Shown: piece by piece, positions 19,834 to 29,324 of the stretch | Numbering within the stretch: position 1 is the first letter of the stretch | Layout of the letters: every line of letters starts with the position of its first letter | Assembly (NCBI GenBank): GCA_964503045.1 | Contig: CAZCZI010000018.1 | Coordinates: 1 to 64,000 of the forward strand | DNA length: 64,000 nucleotides | Direction: 5' to 3' | Source: CAYZJR01 sp964503045 | GTDB lineage: Bacteria; Cyanobacteriota; Vampirovibrionia; Obscuribacterales; Obscuribacteraceae | Made by a program: the position numbers and the translations under genes | Notes under the pieces: model-generated | What the model was told of the DNA's origin: nothing | Databases searched by the model: none | Seen by the model: only the letters and a program-made list of their open reading frames with translations

Positions 19834-20457
19834 ATGGATGCTATAGAGTCAATTTGTTTGAGACATCAGTTTTCAGAGGGCAGCATTGAGCGATGCGAAT
19901 GCCCGTTGAGAGAAAGGGATGCCTTGCGCATTCTAGAGTCTCTCAATCACAACACATTCGAAGGCGCCCTCGATATGATAGAAGAGTTTCTATCGGATAT
20001 AAATCTCTTCGATGCACCGGGTGACAGCAACTTTGCCGCCGCCGCTGAAGCACTCGATCTCGCCTCTCTTTCTTTTAGCGCAATTGACGCTAATCATGAT
20101 TTTCTCCTGGGAAAAGAGGAGTTGGAAGCATATATCGCAAATGGCAATTACCACATGTCAATGGATTGGTTGCTCTCCAAGTTTGCAGCACTGGAACGCT
20201 TGAGCTTTTTCATGGGAGGCATCTCACGCATTGAAATCGAACGCGCAAGAGACCTTTTTCACGGACTTCGTTTTCTAAAATCAAATTTGGAGAGCTTCTC
20301 CAAACCTCATTCGATAGACGAAAAAGGAGCAATATCGCCTCAGAAGATTCAAAAGTTTCTCGACGAAAACAAAGGGAACTTGGAAGCACATGACGAACGA
20401 GGTCTCAATGCGATCATCCACTACATTGATCGAGTAAATACAATCGTAAGGCAGTGA
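19834..20457 (+). CDS. EF-hand-containing protein (short paralogue)
   Basis: This 207-residue protein lacks a signal peptide. It has one clear EF-hand loop, DANHDFLLGKEE (about residues 87-98), with Asp/Asn/Asp at calcium-binding positions and the terminal Glu, flanked by helices. It resembles the EF-hand protein at 41692-42687 in layout: an EF-hand, an LL..F..L segment, then a GISR motif. That points to a family in this genome, possibly with a degenerate second hand after GISR. AGGA lies about nine bases before the ATG. Calcium binding is inferred from the loop; the cellular role is unknown. Confidence 0.72.
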   Translation: MDAIESICLRHQFSEGSIERCECPLRERDALRILESLNHNTFEGALDMIEEFLSDINLFDAPGDSNFAAAAEALDLASLSFSAIDANHDFLLGKEELEAYIANGNYHMSMDWLLSKFAALERLSFFMGGISRIEIERARDLFHGLRFLKSNLESFSKPHSIDEKGAISPQKIQKFLDENKGNLEAHDERGLNAIIHYIDRVNTIVRQ

Positions 20458-20485
20458 GTTTGGTGATCGACAGATCAGGTACAAA

Positions 20486-21355
20486 GTGAGATTAGAAAAA
20501 AAGCTTTTGTGGCTGAGCTGTCTTTTGCTGATTGCATCGCCAGTTTCGGCCTTTTCTAGTTATAAGTGGTTTGGAGGCGCCGTTCACAGACGAATCAATG
20601 AAAACCTTTCTGCTTGCGGTTTGAGTAAGCGCGCGGTCGAGTACGTTGCACGCGGTTGTGACTCTCAAGATAATCCATCCGGAGCCAACTTCTCCTCCTC
20701 TGTACATCATGCCGTCGACAACTGCATCCCGAAAACATTTGCATTCATAAAGTCCACGCTCGAGGAGTCAGTCGAATCGGCTCACTCCTGCGATACAAAA
20801 GACGGAAGGGAAAAGACGCTTCGGAACGTTGGCATGGCGTTGCATGCTTTGCAGGACTTTTATTCTCACTCCAACTATCTGGAAATGCTTTTGAGTTCTA
20901 ATAAACCGTTAGAGCCGGTAAATTGGAATGATCCGCCAAGCTCGATCGTCACCTGCTATTACCATTTCGAAGGGAAGGCTAAGCAGGAATTCTTCGAGAG
21001 CCGTGCTGCGGCAGTAAAGGCACTGCAACGATTGCATCCGGGGATCAGCTTTCACACGAAAGACGAGTACCAAGACAGGAAGTCAGAACACCGCTCTGAG
21101 CCCGAGGCGCTTGAATATGCGCTTGCACCTGGGGTTTCTTTTACGCACATCGAACTCAACAAAGACAGCCCGAAGACTCTTGAAGGTCGTGTGCTGGCTC
21201 AAAAACAAAGTAAGACTTTTCACGAACTTGCTGTGCAACTCGCTTGCGAAGATACCTTGGTGCTTTGGTCAACGTTCGAACGCATGGTGAAACAAAAGTA
21301 CGGCGACGAGAGAGGCGCCAGCATATTGAAATGTCTCAAGTCAGATCGAAACTAA
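20486..21355 (+). CDS. Exported Het-C-like / phospholipase C-fold protein
   Basis: The product (289 residues, GTG start at 20486) has a signal peptide ending near ASPVSA. Its core shows HRRINENL, VHHAVDNC and the highly characteristic GMALHALQDFYSHSNYLE (about 113-130), a histidine-rich helix seen in Het-C-type and zinc-dependent phospholipase C-fold proteins. The histidines and aspartates are arranged as expected for zinc ligands, so a secreted metal-dependent hydrolase is plausible. In other systems such proteins are nucleases, phospholipases or lysis and incompatibility factors. The actual activity is not shown by the sequence. It lies between an EF-hand gene and a caspase-like gene, all on the plus strand but with separate starts. 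Confidence 0.72.
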   Translation: MRLEKKLLWLSCLLLIASPVSAFSSYKWFGGAVHRRINENLSACGLSKRAVEYVARGCDSQDNPSGANFSSSVHHAVDNCIPKTFAFIKSTLEESVESAHSCDTKDGREKTLRNVGMALHALQDFYSHSNYLEMLLSSNKPLEPVNWNDPPSSIVTCYYHFEGKAKQEFFESRAAAVKALQRLHPGISFHTKDEYQDRKSEHRSEPEALEYALAPGVSFTHIELNKDSPKTLEGRVLAQKQSKTFHELAVQLACEDTLVLWSTFERMVKQKYGDERGASILKCLKSDRN

Positions 21356-21439
21356 GTTGGTGAAATACTCCCTCTGGAGGTTGCGAATTGGATTTCAACG
21401 GTTCAAGATTGGTTGGACTTCGTCAATCGGATTTCTGAA

Positions 21440-22837
21440 ATGACAGATCGGAACTTTTCACTAAAGCTCTTCACGTTGACAACCGCAATTGTGGTAACTG
21501 CAGTCGTCGCAAGCAGCCAATCGTTTGCTGAAACAGCTGAACCTGCCGCAGCTGAAAAACCAAAATCAGAAACCCCCAAAGCGGAGAACTCCACCGCGAA
21601 GGAAACGGAAACGGCACCGAATACGGATGCACCGAATACGGATGCACCGATTACCGACAAGTGGGCACTGGTGGTAGGCATCGGGAAGTTCAAGAATAGC
21701 TCTCTTGATCTTAAGTTTCCCTCAAAGGACGCTAAGGATTTCAAAGAATATTTGGTGAAAGAAGCTAATTTTGCACCAGATCACGTCCATCTTCTGACTG
21801 ATGAATCAGCAACCAAGGAGAAAATTCTCTCCGAGTTCGGGGACAAATGGCTCCCCCGCGTGGCTCGTCCGGATGATCTCGTGCTTCTCTACTTTTCGAC
21901 CCATGGAAGTCCGTCTGCCCTTGATATTCGAGGAGTGAATTACTTGGTCGCGTATGACACTGATCCCGAGAGTCTTTTCAGCACAGGATTAGCAATGCGA
22001 GAACTGGTTGATGCAATCAAAGAGAGAATTCACAGTCGCAGAGTAGTGCTTATCTTGGATGCCTGTCATAGCGGTGGAGCTGCCAATGAGTCCAAAGGAA
22101 TGTATAGGCAATCTAACTTCGATGCTGAGGCTGTTTCACAAGGCACTGGACAACTGGTAATTTGTTCGAGCCAACCGCAAGAGGTGACGTGGGAATCGAA
22201 GAATTATCAAAACGGAGTGTTCACAAGGCACTTAATCGAAGGACTGAGAGAAAATGACGGAAATGTGAGTATCACAGACGCCTTCAAGTTTGTTCAAAAA
22301 CGAGTTCAGGAGGAAGTTCAAAGAGATCGAGGTGTCTTGCAAACACCGGTCTTAAAGAGCAAGTGGTCCGGCCACGAATTGGTGCTGGCCGCCCAAGCTC
22401 TGGATCCACGCCCCGGACTTGAGCAAGCCAACGGCCACGGAAGCGAGCCTCAACAATCTTCGACTGAGCCTTCAGTAATAGACCAACCTAAAAGCAGTGG
22501 TACCGCAACTAGTACCAAGGCTGGCGAGGCAGGTGTCGTTGGCATCGAGGGAAAGTGGGATTCTAACTGGGGTCCAGTCACCTTCGAGCACGAGCCGATT
22601 ACGGGCGATGCTCCCATCGAGATAACCGGACACTGGGCGCAAACCCCTAAGAAAATTGGAGTCTTCAAATCCGGAACATACGATCCGGTCAAAAGAACAG
22701 TGGCAGTCTCGTATTATCAGAATTGGAACTTTCTGCATGGTTCTGCCAAGTTCAAGCTCAACAAAAGCGGCAATCGAATGGTAGGAAGCTTCAGGCAGGC
22801 TCTTATTCTTGGGGGAACCTGGATTCTCTGGCGTTGA
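21440..22837 (+). CDS. Exported caspase-like (peptidase C14) protein
   Basis: After a signal peptide (SLKLFTLTTAIVVTAVVASS) and an acidic, proline-rich linker with a 15-bp in-frame repeat, the protein carries a caspase-like p20 domain. WALVVGIGKFKN opens the fold. The catalytic histidine is H155 in YFSTHGS and the nucleophile is C209 in LILDACHSGG. Bacterial orthocaspases cut after basic or acidic residues; the specificity here is unclear. A ~90-residue C-terminal beta-rich domain (from about 375) follows a Ser/Gln-rich linker and may bind a ligand. I use ATG 21440 (465 residues); an in-frame TTG at 21413 is less likely. The 3' end overlaps the convergent LolA-like gene by 121 bp. Confidence 0.85.
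   Translation: MTDRNFSLKLFTLTTAIVVTAVVASSQSFAETAEPAAAEKPKSETPKAENSTAKETETAPNTDAPNTDAPITDKWALVVGIGKFKNSSLDLKFPSKDAKDFKEYLVKEANFAPDHVHLLTDESATKEKILSEFGDKWLPRVARPDDLVLLYFSTHGSPSALDIRGVNYLVAYDTDPESLFSTGLAMRELVDAIKERIHSRRVVLILDACHSGGAANESKGMYRQSNFDAEAVSQGTGQLVICSSQPQEVTWESKNYQNGVFTRHLIEGLRENDGNVSITDAFKFVQKRVQEEVQRDRGVLQTPVLKSKWSGHELVLAAQALDPRPGLEQANGHGSEPQQSSTEPSVIDQPKSSGTATSTKAGEAGVVGIEGKWDSNWGPVTFEHEPITGDAPIEITGHWAQTPKKIGVFKSGTYDPVKRTVAVSYYQNWNFLHGSAKFKLNKSGNRMVGSFRQALILGGTWILWR
21616..21645. repeat. 15-bp in-frame tandem repeat
   Basis: ACCGAATACGGATGC occurs twice (21616-21630, 21631-21645), with a decayed third unit after it. It encodes the APNTD repeats in the linker before the caspase-like domain. 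Confidence 0.8.
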
Positions 22838-24066
22838 AGTGTTGACCCGGAATTGATTCGCTTGCGAGCGTCTATGAGAAATGCAATTTGACCTTGCAGC
22901 CTCATGACTCGCTCATGCGCTTGCTGGGCGCTGGGTATCTCGTTGTTCAAAACTGCCAGCACGTCATCTACGCTCTCTTTGCAAAATATCAGATTGTCCT
23001 TCCAATTCTGGCTGGCGGAGTGATCTTTCAAAGCAGTTCGCTCTTCATACTCTACCAGCGCACCAACCGGCTTAAGCGAATCGAGCATCGATTCGATTTC
23101 CGTTGCCAGCATCACGAGTCGTTCAAGTCCACCTGGTGCCCACTTTACACTGTCTATTTGTTCGACGTTTTCAAACGGGGTGTTAGTCAAAGCGATAGAC
23201 TCCTTTTGCAAGAGGCTCAGAACCCGATCGACGTCTTGAAGAATCTGTTGTGACAGTTCGCCGGTATTTTCATATCTCTTCAAAGAATCCACTAAAATCT
23301 GCGTCTCAATCAGACGTTGATCATCAAGCGACTTCGATTCAGAGTCGTTTGCGGCAAGGGTAAACAGTGAATCCGGCAGGTCGTCTCGGACTTGCAGATT
23401 TGAAATCGTAACCGTAGAAAATAGGCGGTCGTCTGCAAAGAGATTCCATTCTTCCGGCAGTCTTTCTTTCGAGCTCAGCGCAATTCTGTATACGAGATTA
23501 CGGTTGCTGTCTGCCATCTCGACAATCTGAACCGGTAAGTCATTCACTGTTCCAACCAGGCACGAGCCTTCCGGCAGTTTCTCTTTGGCAAGTGACAGCA
23601 GGCTCGAGAGATCGGATTCCAGCACACTGAAGCCGTTTGCGGTTTTGAGCAATTTAGAATCGGGAGACAGGGTTACTTTAATACCACTAAGGGCACCTCC
23701 CATCTTCCCTTTGATCTTTCCGTCGGGTTGGCGAACCACAATGGCACCGCTTTTCTTTGCTGCCTTGAGCACTTCAAAGCGAATCAGATTTGGGCTCTTG
23801 AAGTAGAGTTTCCCCGTCTCGATCACCTGTTTTCCGCTGTTTGTGAACGTTATTAGCTGGCTGTCAAAACTGTAGGCTTTCAATCGTTTTGCCTTCTCTA
23901 CCATTGTCAAAACAACTTTGCTGCCATCACTTCCGGATTTGGCCAGCAAGCTTTCGGGAGAGGCAAGCTTTGAGCTTGCGATCGGGCCCGTTGCAGCGCC
24001 CAAGACACATGATGCAATTAGAAGCATCAACATTTTGTTCTTTGTCGATTTGGTAGTCCATCTCAT
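22717..24066 (-). CDS. Exported protein with LolA-like domain
   Basis: A signal peptide (KMLMLLIASCVLGAATG) precedes a region resembling the LolA/LolB-type half-barrel: AKRLKAYSFDSQLITF, TGKLYFKSPNLIRFEV and later LPDSLFTLA. This fold binds lipid chains in the periplasm. A helical, coiled-coil-prone segment follows (about 250-400), suggesting a lipid- or ligand-binding protein with an added scaffold part. The final ~40 residues lie antisense to the caspase-like gene and are rich in Arg, Pro and Leu. They look like read-through past the natural end, so the true C-terminus may be lost or shorter. The function is unknown. Confidence 0.65.
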   Translation of the reverse strand: MRWTTKSTKNKMLMLLIASCVLGAATGPIASSKLASPESLLAKSGSDGSKVVLTMVEKAKRLKAYSFDSQLITFTNSGKQVIETGKLYFKSPNLIRFEVLKAAKKSGAIVVRQPDGKIKGKMGGALSGIKVTLSPDSKLLKTANGFSVLESDLSSLLSLAKEKLPEGSCLVGTVNDLPVQIVEMADSNRNLVYRIALSSKERLPEEWNLFADDRLFSTVTISNLQVRDDLPDSLFTLAANDSESKSLDDQRLIETQILVDSLKRYENTGELSQQILQDVDRVLSLLQKESIALTNTPFENVEQIDSVKWAPGGLERLVMLATEIESMLDSLKPVGALVEYEERTALKDHSASQNWKDNLIFCKESVDDVLAVLNNEIPSAQQAHERVMRLQGQIAFLIDARKRINSGSTLQRQRIQVPPRIRACLKLPTIRLPLLLSLNLAEPCRKFQF

Positions 24067-24232
24067 GATGAAAGCTCCGTAGCAGCAGGATCATCATGCT
24101 CCTTTGGCGGCGATTAGACATCGACCATGAGAAGGAAAGTTATGCGACCGAGACGCACTGGAGAAAGGGAACGTTTTTGGCATCGGCCGAATGCATGATT
24201 ATTCTAGATATTGGTCTTTGCGTTCCATGACT

Positions 24233-24982
24233 TCAATGGGGAGCGGCGCGATTAGGTGATGCGGCGAACTTGAGAGACTTGAGTTCTCTCTGAGCCGTAC
24301 CGAAATTGCCGAGTTGATAGACGGATGCACCTTGCGGCAAGAATGTGAATGCATCAAATGGCTGGGCGAGCAACTTATCCAGGTAGTCTATCGTTGCGAT
24401 ACCCGTGGTGACGTGCGGATTGAACTTCGTAGCTCCTAGTTGTTTCTCTACATATGACCCGACATAATCTATCGTCGCCTGATTGATTTCCGGATTTTGT
24501 GGCGTTCTCACAAAAGCTGCGGCTGTGCCAGTCGGCACTGTGAAAGGTGCAACCGCGTCAGTCAACTTCTGTTGCAGCCGAATCAAAGCTGGCGTCGGCT
24601 TTACGACGATGCCGGCAACTCCTATCTCCCCATCAGGAATGTAATAGTACTTAAATGCACTCAGTTTCCAATTGGCCGGTTTCTCCCTGTCCAGCACTTG
24701 GTCGGCAGCAGCGTAAACTTTGTCGAGATCGGTGGTGCGGACGAATCTTTGGAGTAGAGTAATGTGCGGATGGTGCGACGCATCCAACGCGAAACCCTTG
24801 GGGTAGACTTTTCGCAGCTGGGCGTTTGCGTCCTTCGCGTGCTTCACCATCGTTTTGTCTGGTTGTAGCGCGATGTCGATTGCCGTGACCGAGCCTTCGT
24901 CTGCGCGTGCAGCTCCACCTGAGACGAACATGCAGAACAGACCTACAATCAATGAGTGGAAGACTTTGGTTGAACACTGCAT
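24233..24982 (-). CDS. Exported 2H phosphoesterase-superfamily protein
   Basis: The 249-residue protein has a signal peptide (LIVGLFCMFVSGGAARA). It carries the two histidine motifs that define the 2H (LigT/2'-5' RNA ligase-like) superfamily: H73-I-T75 in SHHPHITLLQ and H190-V-T192 in FNPHVTTGI. These enzymes open cyclic phosphates or cleave 2',5' linkages in RNA and nucleotides. An exported member is less usual and might process extracellular nucleotides. The gene stands alone, upstream in direction from the LolA-like gene. The exact substrate cannot be read. Confidence 0.78.
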   Translation of the reverse strand: MQCSTKVFHSLIVGLFCMFVSGGAARADEGSVTAIDIALQPDKTMVKHAKDANAQLRKVYPKGFALDASHHPHITLLQRFVRTTDLDKVYAAADQVLDREKPANWKLSAFKYYYIPDGEIGVAGIVVKPTPALIRLQQKLTDAVAPFTVPTGTAAAFVRTPQNPEINQATIDYVGSYVEKQLGATKFNPHVTTGIATIDYLDKLLAQPFDAFTFLPQGASVYQLGNFGTAQRELKSLKFAASPNRAAPH

Positions 24983-25042
24983 GTGAGTTTCCTTTATCTA
25001 ATTGAAGCCTGTGATTTGCCGCCCCTCCAAATCAATACGATG

Positions 25043-26602
25043 TTATTTGCCAGCTGCGCCGTCCTTCAGCTTCTCCATTACCTGGTCTATGCTGAAGCTC
25101 GCCGATTTCTGACTCGGCGGAAACTCTTTGAAGGAACTCAGGAACTGGCCGACGGATTGTTGCGCCGGGACCAATAGGAATACGTGATCGATTAGCCAGT
25201 CGTAATAAGTATTTGACGTAATGTCCGCACGCTCGTAAGGGTCGGTACGCAGGTTAAATATCTTCGGCACCCGAAGTGTCGTAAACGGTTCAGCCCATAT
25301 CCTCATGGTGCCGGGTATTCGCTGCTCGGAAAAGACCAGCTTCCAATTGTCGTAGCGCAACGACACAAGTTCGCCATCGTCGTTGAAGTAGAAGAACTCT
25401 TGGCGCGGGTTTTTCTTTTCTTGACCCGTCAGGTAGGGAAGAAGGTTGTAGCCATCGAGATGAACTTTAAAAGTCTTGTCGCCGACTTTCATGCCTTTCA
25501 GGAGCTGTTCTTTCACATCATCAACGCCAGCTGCCGCCAAAATAGTCGGCAACCAGTCAAGATGCGCCACGATATCGTTGCATACAGTGCCAGGTTTTAT
25601 GTGGCCCGGCCAGCGTATCATTTCGGGCACTCGGTAGCCGCCTTCCCAGTTGGAGTTCTTCTCGGATCGAAACGGCGTCATTGCCGCATCAGGCCAGGAG
25701 TTCATGTGTGGGCCGTTGTCTGTCGAATACATCACTATGGTGTTATCGGTAATACCAAGTTTATCGAGCTCTTCCAGTATTGTTCCTACGTTTTTGTCGT
25801 GGTCAATCATCACGTCGTGATATTCGCTCTGCCAGCGCCCGGACTGGCCGATACTCTCGGGCTTAGCGTGAGTTCGCAAGTGCATATGGGTGAAGTTCAC
25901 CCACACGAACATCGGCTTACCTGCTTTGTGCTGCTCTTCGATGAATTGGACAGAGCGTGCAGCGATGTCGTCATCAATTATTTCCATACGTTTCTTAGTT
26001 AACGGGCCGGTGTCTTCGATCTTCTGTGTGCCGTCAGGCAAAGCGTAGCTATGAATGACGCCGCGAGGACCGAACTTTTTCAGGAACTCTGGCTCCTTCG
26101 GGTAATCCCGCAATTCAGGCTCTTCAGAAGCGTTTAAATGGTAGAGCGGTCCGTAGAACTCATCAAAACCATGGTTTGTCGGTAGGTGCTCATCTAGGTC
26201 ACCGAGGTGATTTTTACCGAACTGCCCAGTTGCATAGCCTTGTCCCTTAAGCAATTCGGCAATGGTCACGTCGCGCTTCTGCAAACCGAGAGCTGCGCCC
26301 GGTAAACCCACTTTAGTGTTGCCCGTACGCAAGCCAGTTTGACCGGTAATGAAGGAAGAGCGCCCCGCCGTGCAACTTTGCTCGGCGTAAGAATCTGTAA
26401 ACAAGACTCCTTCTTTGGCGATCCGGTCAATATTGGGTGTTTGGTAACCCATTAAGCCCTTGGTGTATGCGCTAACGTTAGACTGCCCGACATCATCACC
26501 CCATATAACGATAATGTTGGGACGCTTTTCCGCGGCCCATGCAGAAGTCCAGCAGTTAAATAGGAGACAGAGAAGCGATAAGGCGGTTGGGATAAATTTC
26601 AT
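25043..26602 (-). CDS. Exported arylsulfatase-like sulfatase
   Basis: The 519-residue enzyme has a signal peptide (ALSLLCLLFNCWTSAWA). Its sulfatase core opens with PNIIVIWGDDVGQ, whose D36/D37 are metal ligands. The formylglycine motif is C77-T-A-G-R, i.e. C-x-A-x-R, so it needs an activating formylglycine-generating enzyme that is not in this window. Further signatures are GYATGQFGKNHLGD and YSTDNGPHMNSWPD. Family members hydrolyse sulfate esters. I chose ATG 26602 because GGAG lies just upstream and the signal peptide begins there; a longer frame reaches 26644. The gene is monocistronic. Confidence 0.88.
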   Translation of the reverse strand: MKFIPTALSLLCLLFNCWTSAWAAEKRPNIIVIWGDDVGQSNVSAYTKGLMGYQTPNIDRIAKEGVLFTDSYAEQSCTAGRSSFITGQTGLRTGNTKVGLPGAALGLQKRDVTIAELLKGQGYATGQFGKNHLGDLDEHLPTNHGFDEFYGPLYHLNASEEPELRDYPKEPEFLKKFGPRGVIHSYALPDGTQKIEDTGPLTKKRMEIIDDDIAARSVQFIEEQHKAGKPMFVWVNFTHMHLRTHAKPESIGQSGRWQSEYHDVMIDHDKNVGTILEELDKLGITDNTIVMYSTDNGPHMNSWPDAAMTPFRSEKNSNWEGGYRVPEMIRWPGHIKPGTVCNDIVAHLDWLPTILAAAGVDDVKEQLLKGMKVGDKTFKVHLDGYNLLPYLTGQEKKNPRQEFFYFNDDGELVSLRYDNWKLVFSEQRIPGTMRIWAEPFTTLRVPKIFNLRTDPYERADITSNTYYDWLIDHVFLLVPAQQSVGQFLSSFKEFPPSQKSASFSIDQVMEKLKDGAAGK

Positions 26603-27009
26603 TAGGGCTCCATTGGTGAGGCGAATACGCATAGCCGTAAGCATCAGTCGTGGGCGACCGGCTTAATCGGCACCGCACTACTAGCGGTGGCATCCATTGT
26701 CCGTCGAGGCTCTGATGTCAACCAGTACGTGCCAATAGGACTGGATGTTCAGGAGAGCCTTTGGCGCGCACCGCTTGGCAACGCGCCTGCAGACCGAAAG
26801 TTAAGACTATCAGGAATGAGATTACAGTTGCTCATCCCACCGGACTATTCTGCGTACTCTACCATTGGATTTTTAGAGACTAAGGAAACGCTAACAAGAC
26901 CGGGTGACTAGAATGTTGAGCGATTCCAGAATAGTTAGGCAGAACGATAGTGCCGGTGGTTTGGACTCCAGATATCCAAGCTGCATGAGCCCATATTTGG
27001 ATTAAAGTA
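26603..27009. other. Gene-free stretch
   Basis: The stretch lies between the start of the sulfatase gene and the end of the TPR lipoprotein gene, both on the minus strand. A 74-codon plus-strand frame (26687-26911) has no family match and no ribosome site, so I do not call it. No clear promoter or terminator was found. Confidence 0.4.
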
Positions 27010-29082
27010 TCATTTTGAGATCTGCGCCCATTCATCTTCCAAGGACTTGGTCGGAAGGTGCAATCGTATCGATTCGGCGATAGTGTCTTTGTAGATGCGC
27101 TCAGACTCAACGGGCATATCAATTGCCGACAGTGCTTCAAACATGTATTTTTTCAGTAGGACATTGTTAACTGTAGGAATCGCAGTAACGACTTTGTCGC
27201 AGCTCTTGATGGCGGACAAGGCTGTCTGGGTAGCCTCTTTCTTCTTCCCAAGTAAGAAGAGTGCTCGTGCCTCGAGGAGCCGGGCAGTGACGGCGTTACG
27301 TGCATTGACGGCGCCGCCCGATCGAGTGGCATTTTGCTCAGCCGTTCGCGCCATCTCCAATGCCTTTTGGTTTTCTCCGCACGAATAGAGTACGTAGGCG
27401 ATCTGAAGTCTGGTGCTGACGGTGGGCTCAGCCAGTTCTCCCAATTGAGACTTACAAATTTCCAAGGCCTCTTGATTGGCCTGGAGTGCGGCTGTCTTTC
27501 TGCCATCGTTTAATAGCAATGCCGACAAGTTGTTCAGAGTTCCAGCTTTTCCGATGCTTGTCTTATTGCCTTTCCATAATTCAAGAGCGCTTCGCAGTTT
27601 TCTTTCAGCCTCCAACCGATTTCCCTGATCGAATAGTGCTTGTCCTATGCCGGCAATGCACAAAGCATACTTATCGCGAAAAAATTCGTTTGTAGCCGGT
27701 GTCAACAATGTTGCCGCTTTTCGATACCATTTGAGCGCAAGTTCAGTGTCATGTTGTTGGTGCTCTGCCAGTGCCCATTCGTAAATGATTGCACCTATGA
27801 CCTCATTGCTGCGCTTCTTCTCTTTTGCCTTAGCAAGAGAAAGCTGTTGGAGTTCTTCGGCTCGAGTTTTGTTTTGGATTGCAATGTTGCTTAGAGCTGC
27901 TAAGGACAGAAGTTCAGGTGTTACCAAGTCCGCGTTTTCGGAGTGCGATATCACATGGTCATAAAGACCAGCTGCCTCTGCGTATTGCTGACTGGCATAC
28001 AATGAATCGGCCAATGACGCCAGGTGGATCAGTGTAAGTTCACCACTCATCTGTCCTTTTTTTGCGAGCCCCAATACTTCCAAGGTTAGGCGGACCACCT
28101 CGTCGTTATGATTGTGCAACTTCTTCAATACATCGATAAGCACAACAATGCTATCTGCAAACTCAGGCGACTGCTCATTGTGATGAACCCGGCACAACGC
28201 AAGCGCTTCCCGTGCCGGACTCTCCGCCTTTGGCAGCGTTTCCTTTTTCTTGGCGAGCAACTTTGCTTGCTGCACGAGCCCGTGCGCACGAATACGCGCA
28301 TCGTCGAATTCAGAGAACCTCGAATGCTGTTTACTCGGAGCATAATCGTTGCAGACTTGTTGATACACTTCAATCGCTTCTTCGATTTTACCTTGGTCGA
28401 TGTAAATCCCGGCAAGTAGATCGACGGCATTCCAGTATTCAGCGAAGATTGCATCCTTATCTGCTGAAGTTGACTGCTTGCAGAGCTTTTTTGCTTCTCT
28501 TTCTGCCTCGTAAAAGTGTTTCTTCTTTTTGAGTTCATCTATGGCGGAAAACTGCTTCCAAAACTCTGGAGAACATGTATCTGATTTGGACTTAGCTTTG
28601 TGAATTAAGCTGACCTCCAGTTTTTCGCTGTCCTCGAGGTGCGCCATTGCTTCTATCAAAAGACGCTTGTGTTCAGCAGATGGTCCACCTATTTCATTGA
28701 GCTGTACTGCTTGATCGTAGAGAGATTTGGCAGTTTCAAATCGCCCCATGTCGCGATTTTTTCGCGCCAGTGCTTCGAGCATTTGAAGCGTCTCGTCCTT
28801 GATTTTGTATTGCTCGGAATCGAGTTGTGGTCCCCACGTCCGGCAATCTTTTACAGCTAACAAGGCGAGCGCCTGCGCGTCGGCAAGTCGACTGTGGTCA
28901 AGCTCCTCTCTGGCGCTTCGTAGCGCATCTTGTGTGTGTTCTCCGCTTGCGCTGCATGAGGTCAGTGTCGAGACAATCACGATCAGTACGAGCAATCTCG
29001 ATCTGCACGTGTACTCACGTAACTTGAGTCGAAAAATTTCTGGTTGCACGTTTCTCACAGTTGACTTTGGTTTTACCAACAT
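27010..29082 (-). CDS. TPR-rich lipoprotein
   Basis: The 690-residue protein has a long basic N-terminus, a hydrophobic core and a lipobox-like LTSC with the modified cysteine at residue 43, so it is probably a lipoprotein. The rest is an array of TPR units of the long, kinesin-light-chain-like kind. Examples are IEEAIEVYQQVCNDYAPSK, a unit with QALFDQGNRLEAERKLRSAL and one with TAALQANQEALEICKSQ. Such arrays serve as assembly scaffolds. There is no catalytic domain. It is divergent from the GTG-start TPR gene at 29325. Confidence 0.78.
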   Translation of the reverse strand: MLVKPKSTVRNVQPEIFRLKLREYTCRSRLLVLIVIVSTLTSCSASGEHTQDALRSAREELDHSRLADAQALALLAVKDCRTWGPQLDSEQYKIKDETLQMLEALARKNRDMGRFETAKSLYDQAVQLNEIGGPSAEHKRLLIEAMAHLEDSEKLEVSLIHKAKSKSDTCSPEFWKQFSAIDELKKKKHFYEAEREAKKLCKQSTSADKDAIFAEYWNAVDLLAGIYIDQGKIEEAIEVYQQVCNDYAPSKQHSRFSEFDDARIRAHGLVQQAKLLAKKKETLPKAESPAREALALCRVHHNEQSPEFADSIVVLIDVLKKLHNHNDEVVRLTLEVLGLAKKGQMSGELTLIHLASLADSLYASQQYAEAAGLYDHVISHSENADLVTPELLSLAALSNIAIQNKTRAEELQQLSLAKAKEKKRSNEVIGAIIYEWALAEHQQHDTELALKWYRKAATLLTPATNEFFRDKYALCIAGIGQALFDQGNRLEAERKLRSALELWKGNKTSIGKAGTLNNLSALLLNDGRKTAALQANQEALEICKSQLGELAEPTVSTRLQIAYVLYSCGENQKALEMARTAEQNATRSGGAVNARNAVTARLLEARALFLLGKKKEATQTALSAIKSCDKVVTAIPTVNNVLLKKYMFEALSAIDMPVESERIYKDTIAESIRLHLPTKSLEDEWAQISK

Positions 29083-29324
29083 ATTGTAGTCGTCTCCGGC
29101 ACAACTTGCGATTAATGTTGCAGGTTGCTATGAGTCGCAAAACCTCTGCACAGCGAGCTTGCGGACTATTCGACAACCGCTCGCCCGGAAAAGATTTTCA
29201 CAGAAGGCGCGCATTTCTTGATAGAGTTGTAACCCTCCTGGTGACGACCGTTTTCACCAATTAGTCATGTTTTTCCAAGACTGAGCATTCGCGAAAAACT
29301 TTTTTAGACATAAGAGCAAACGAA

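Noticed and set aside
26687..26911. A 74-codon plus-strand frame in a gene-free stretch
   Set aside because: No ribosome site, no family resemblance and no neighbour on that strand.
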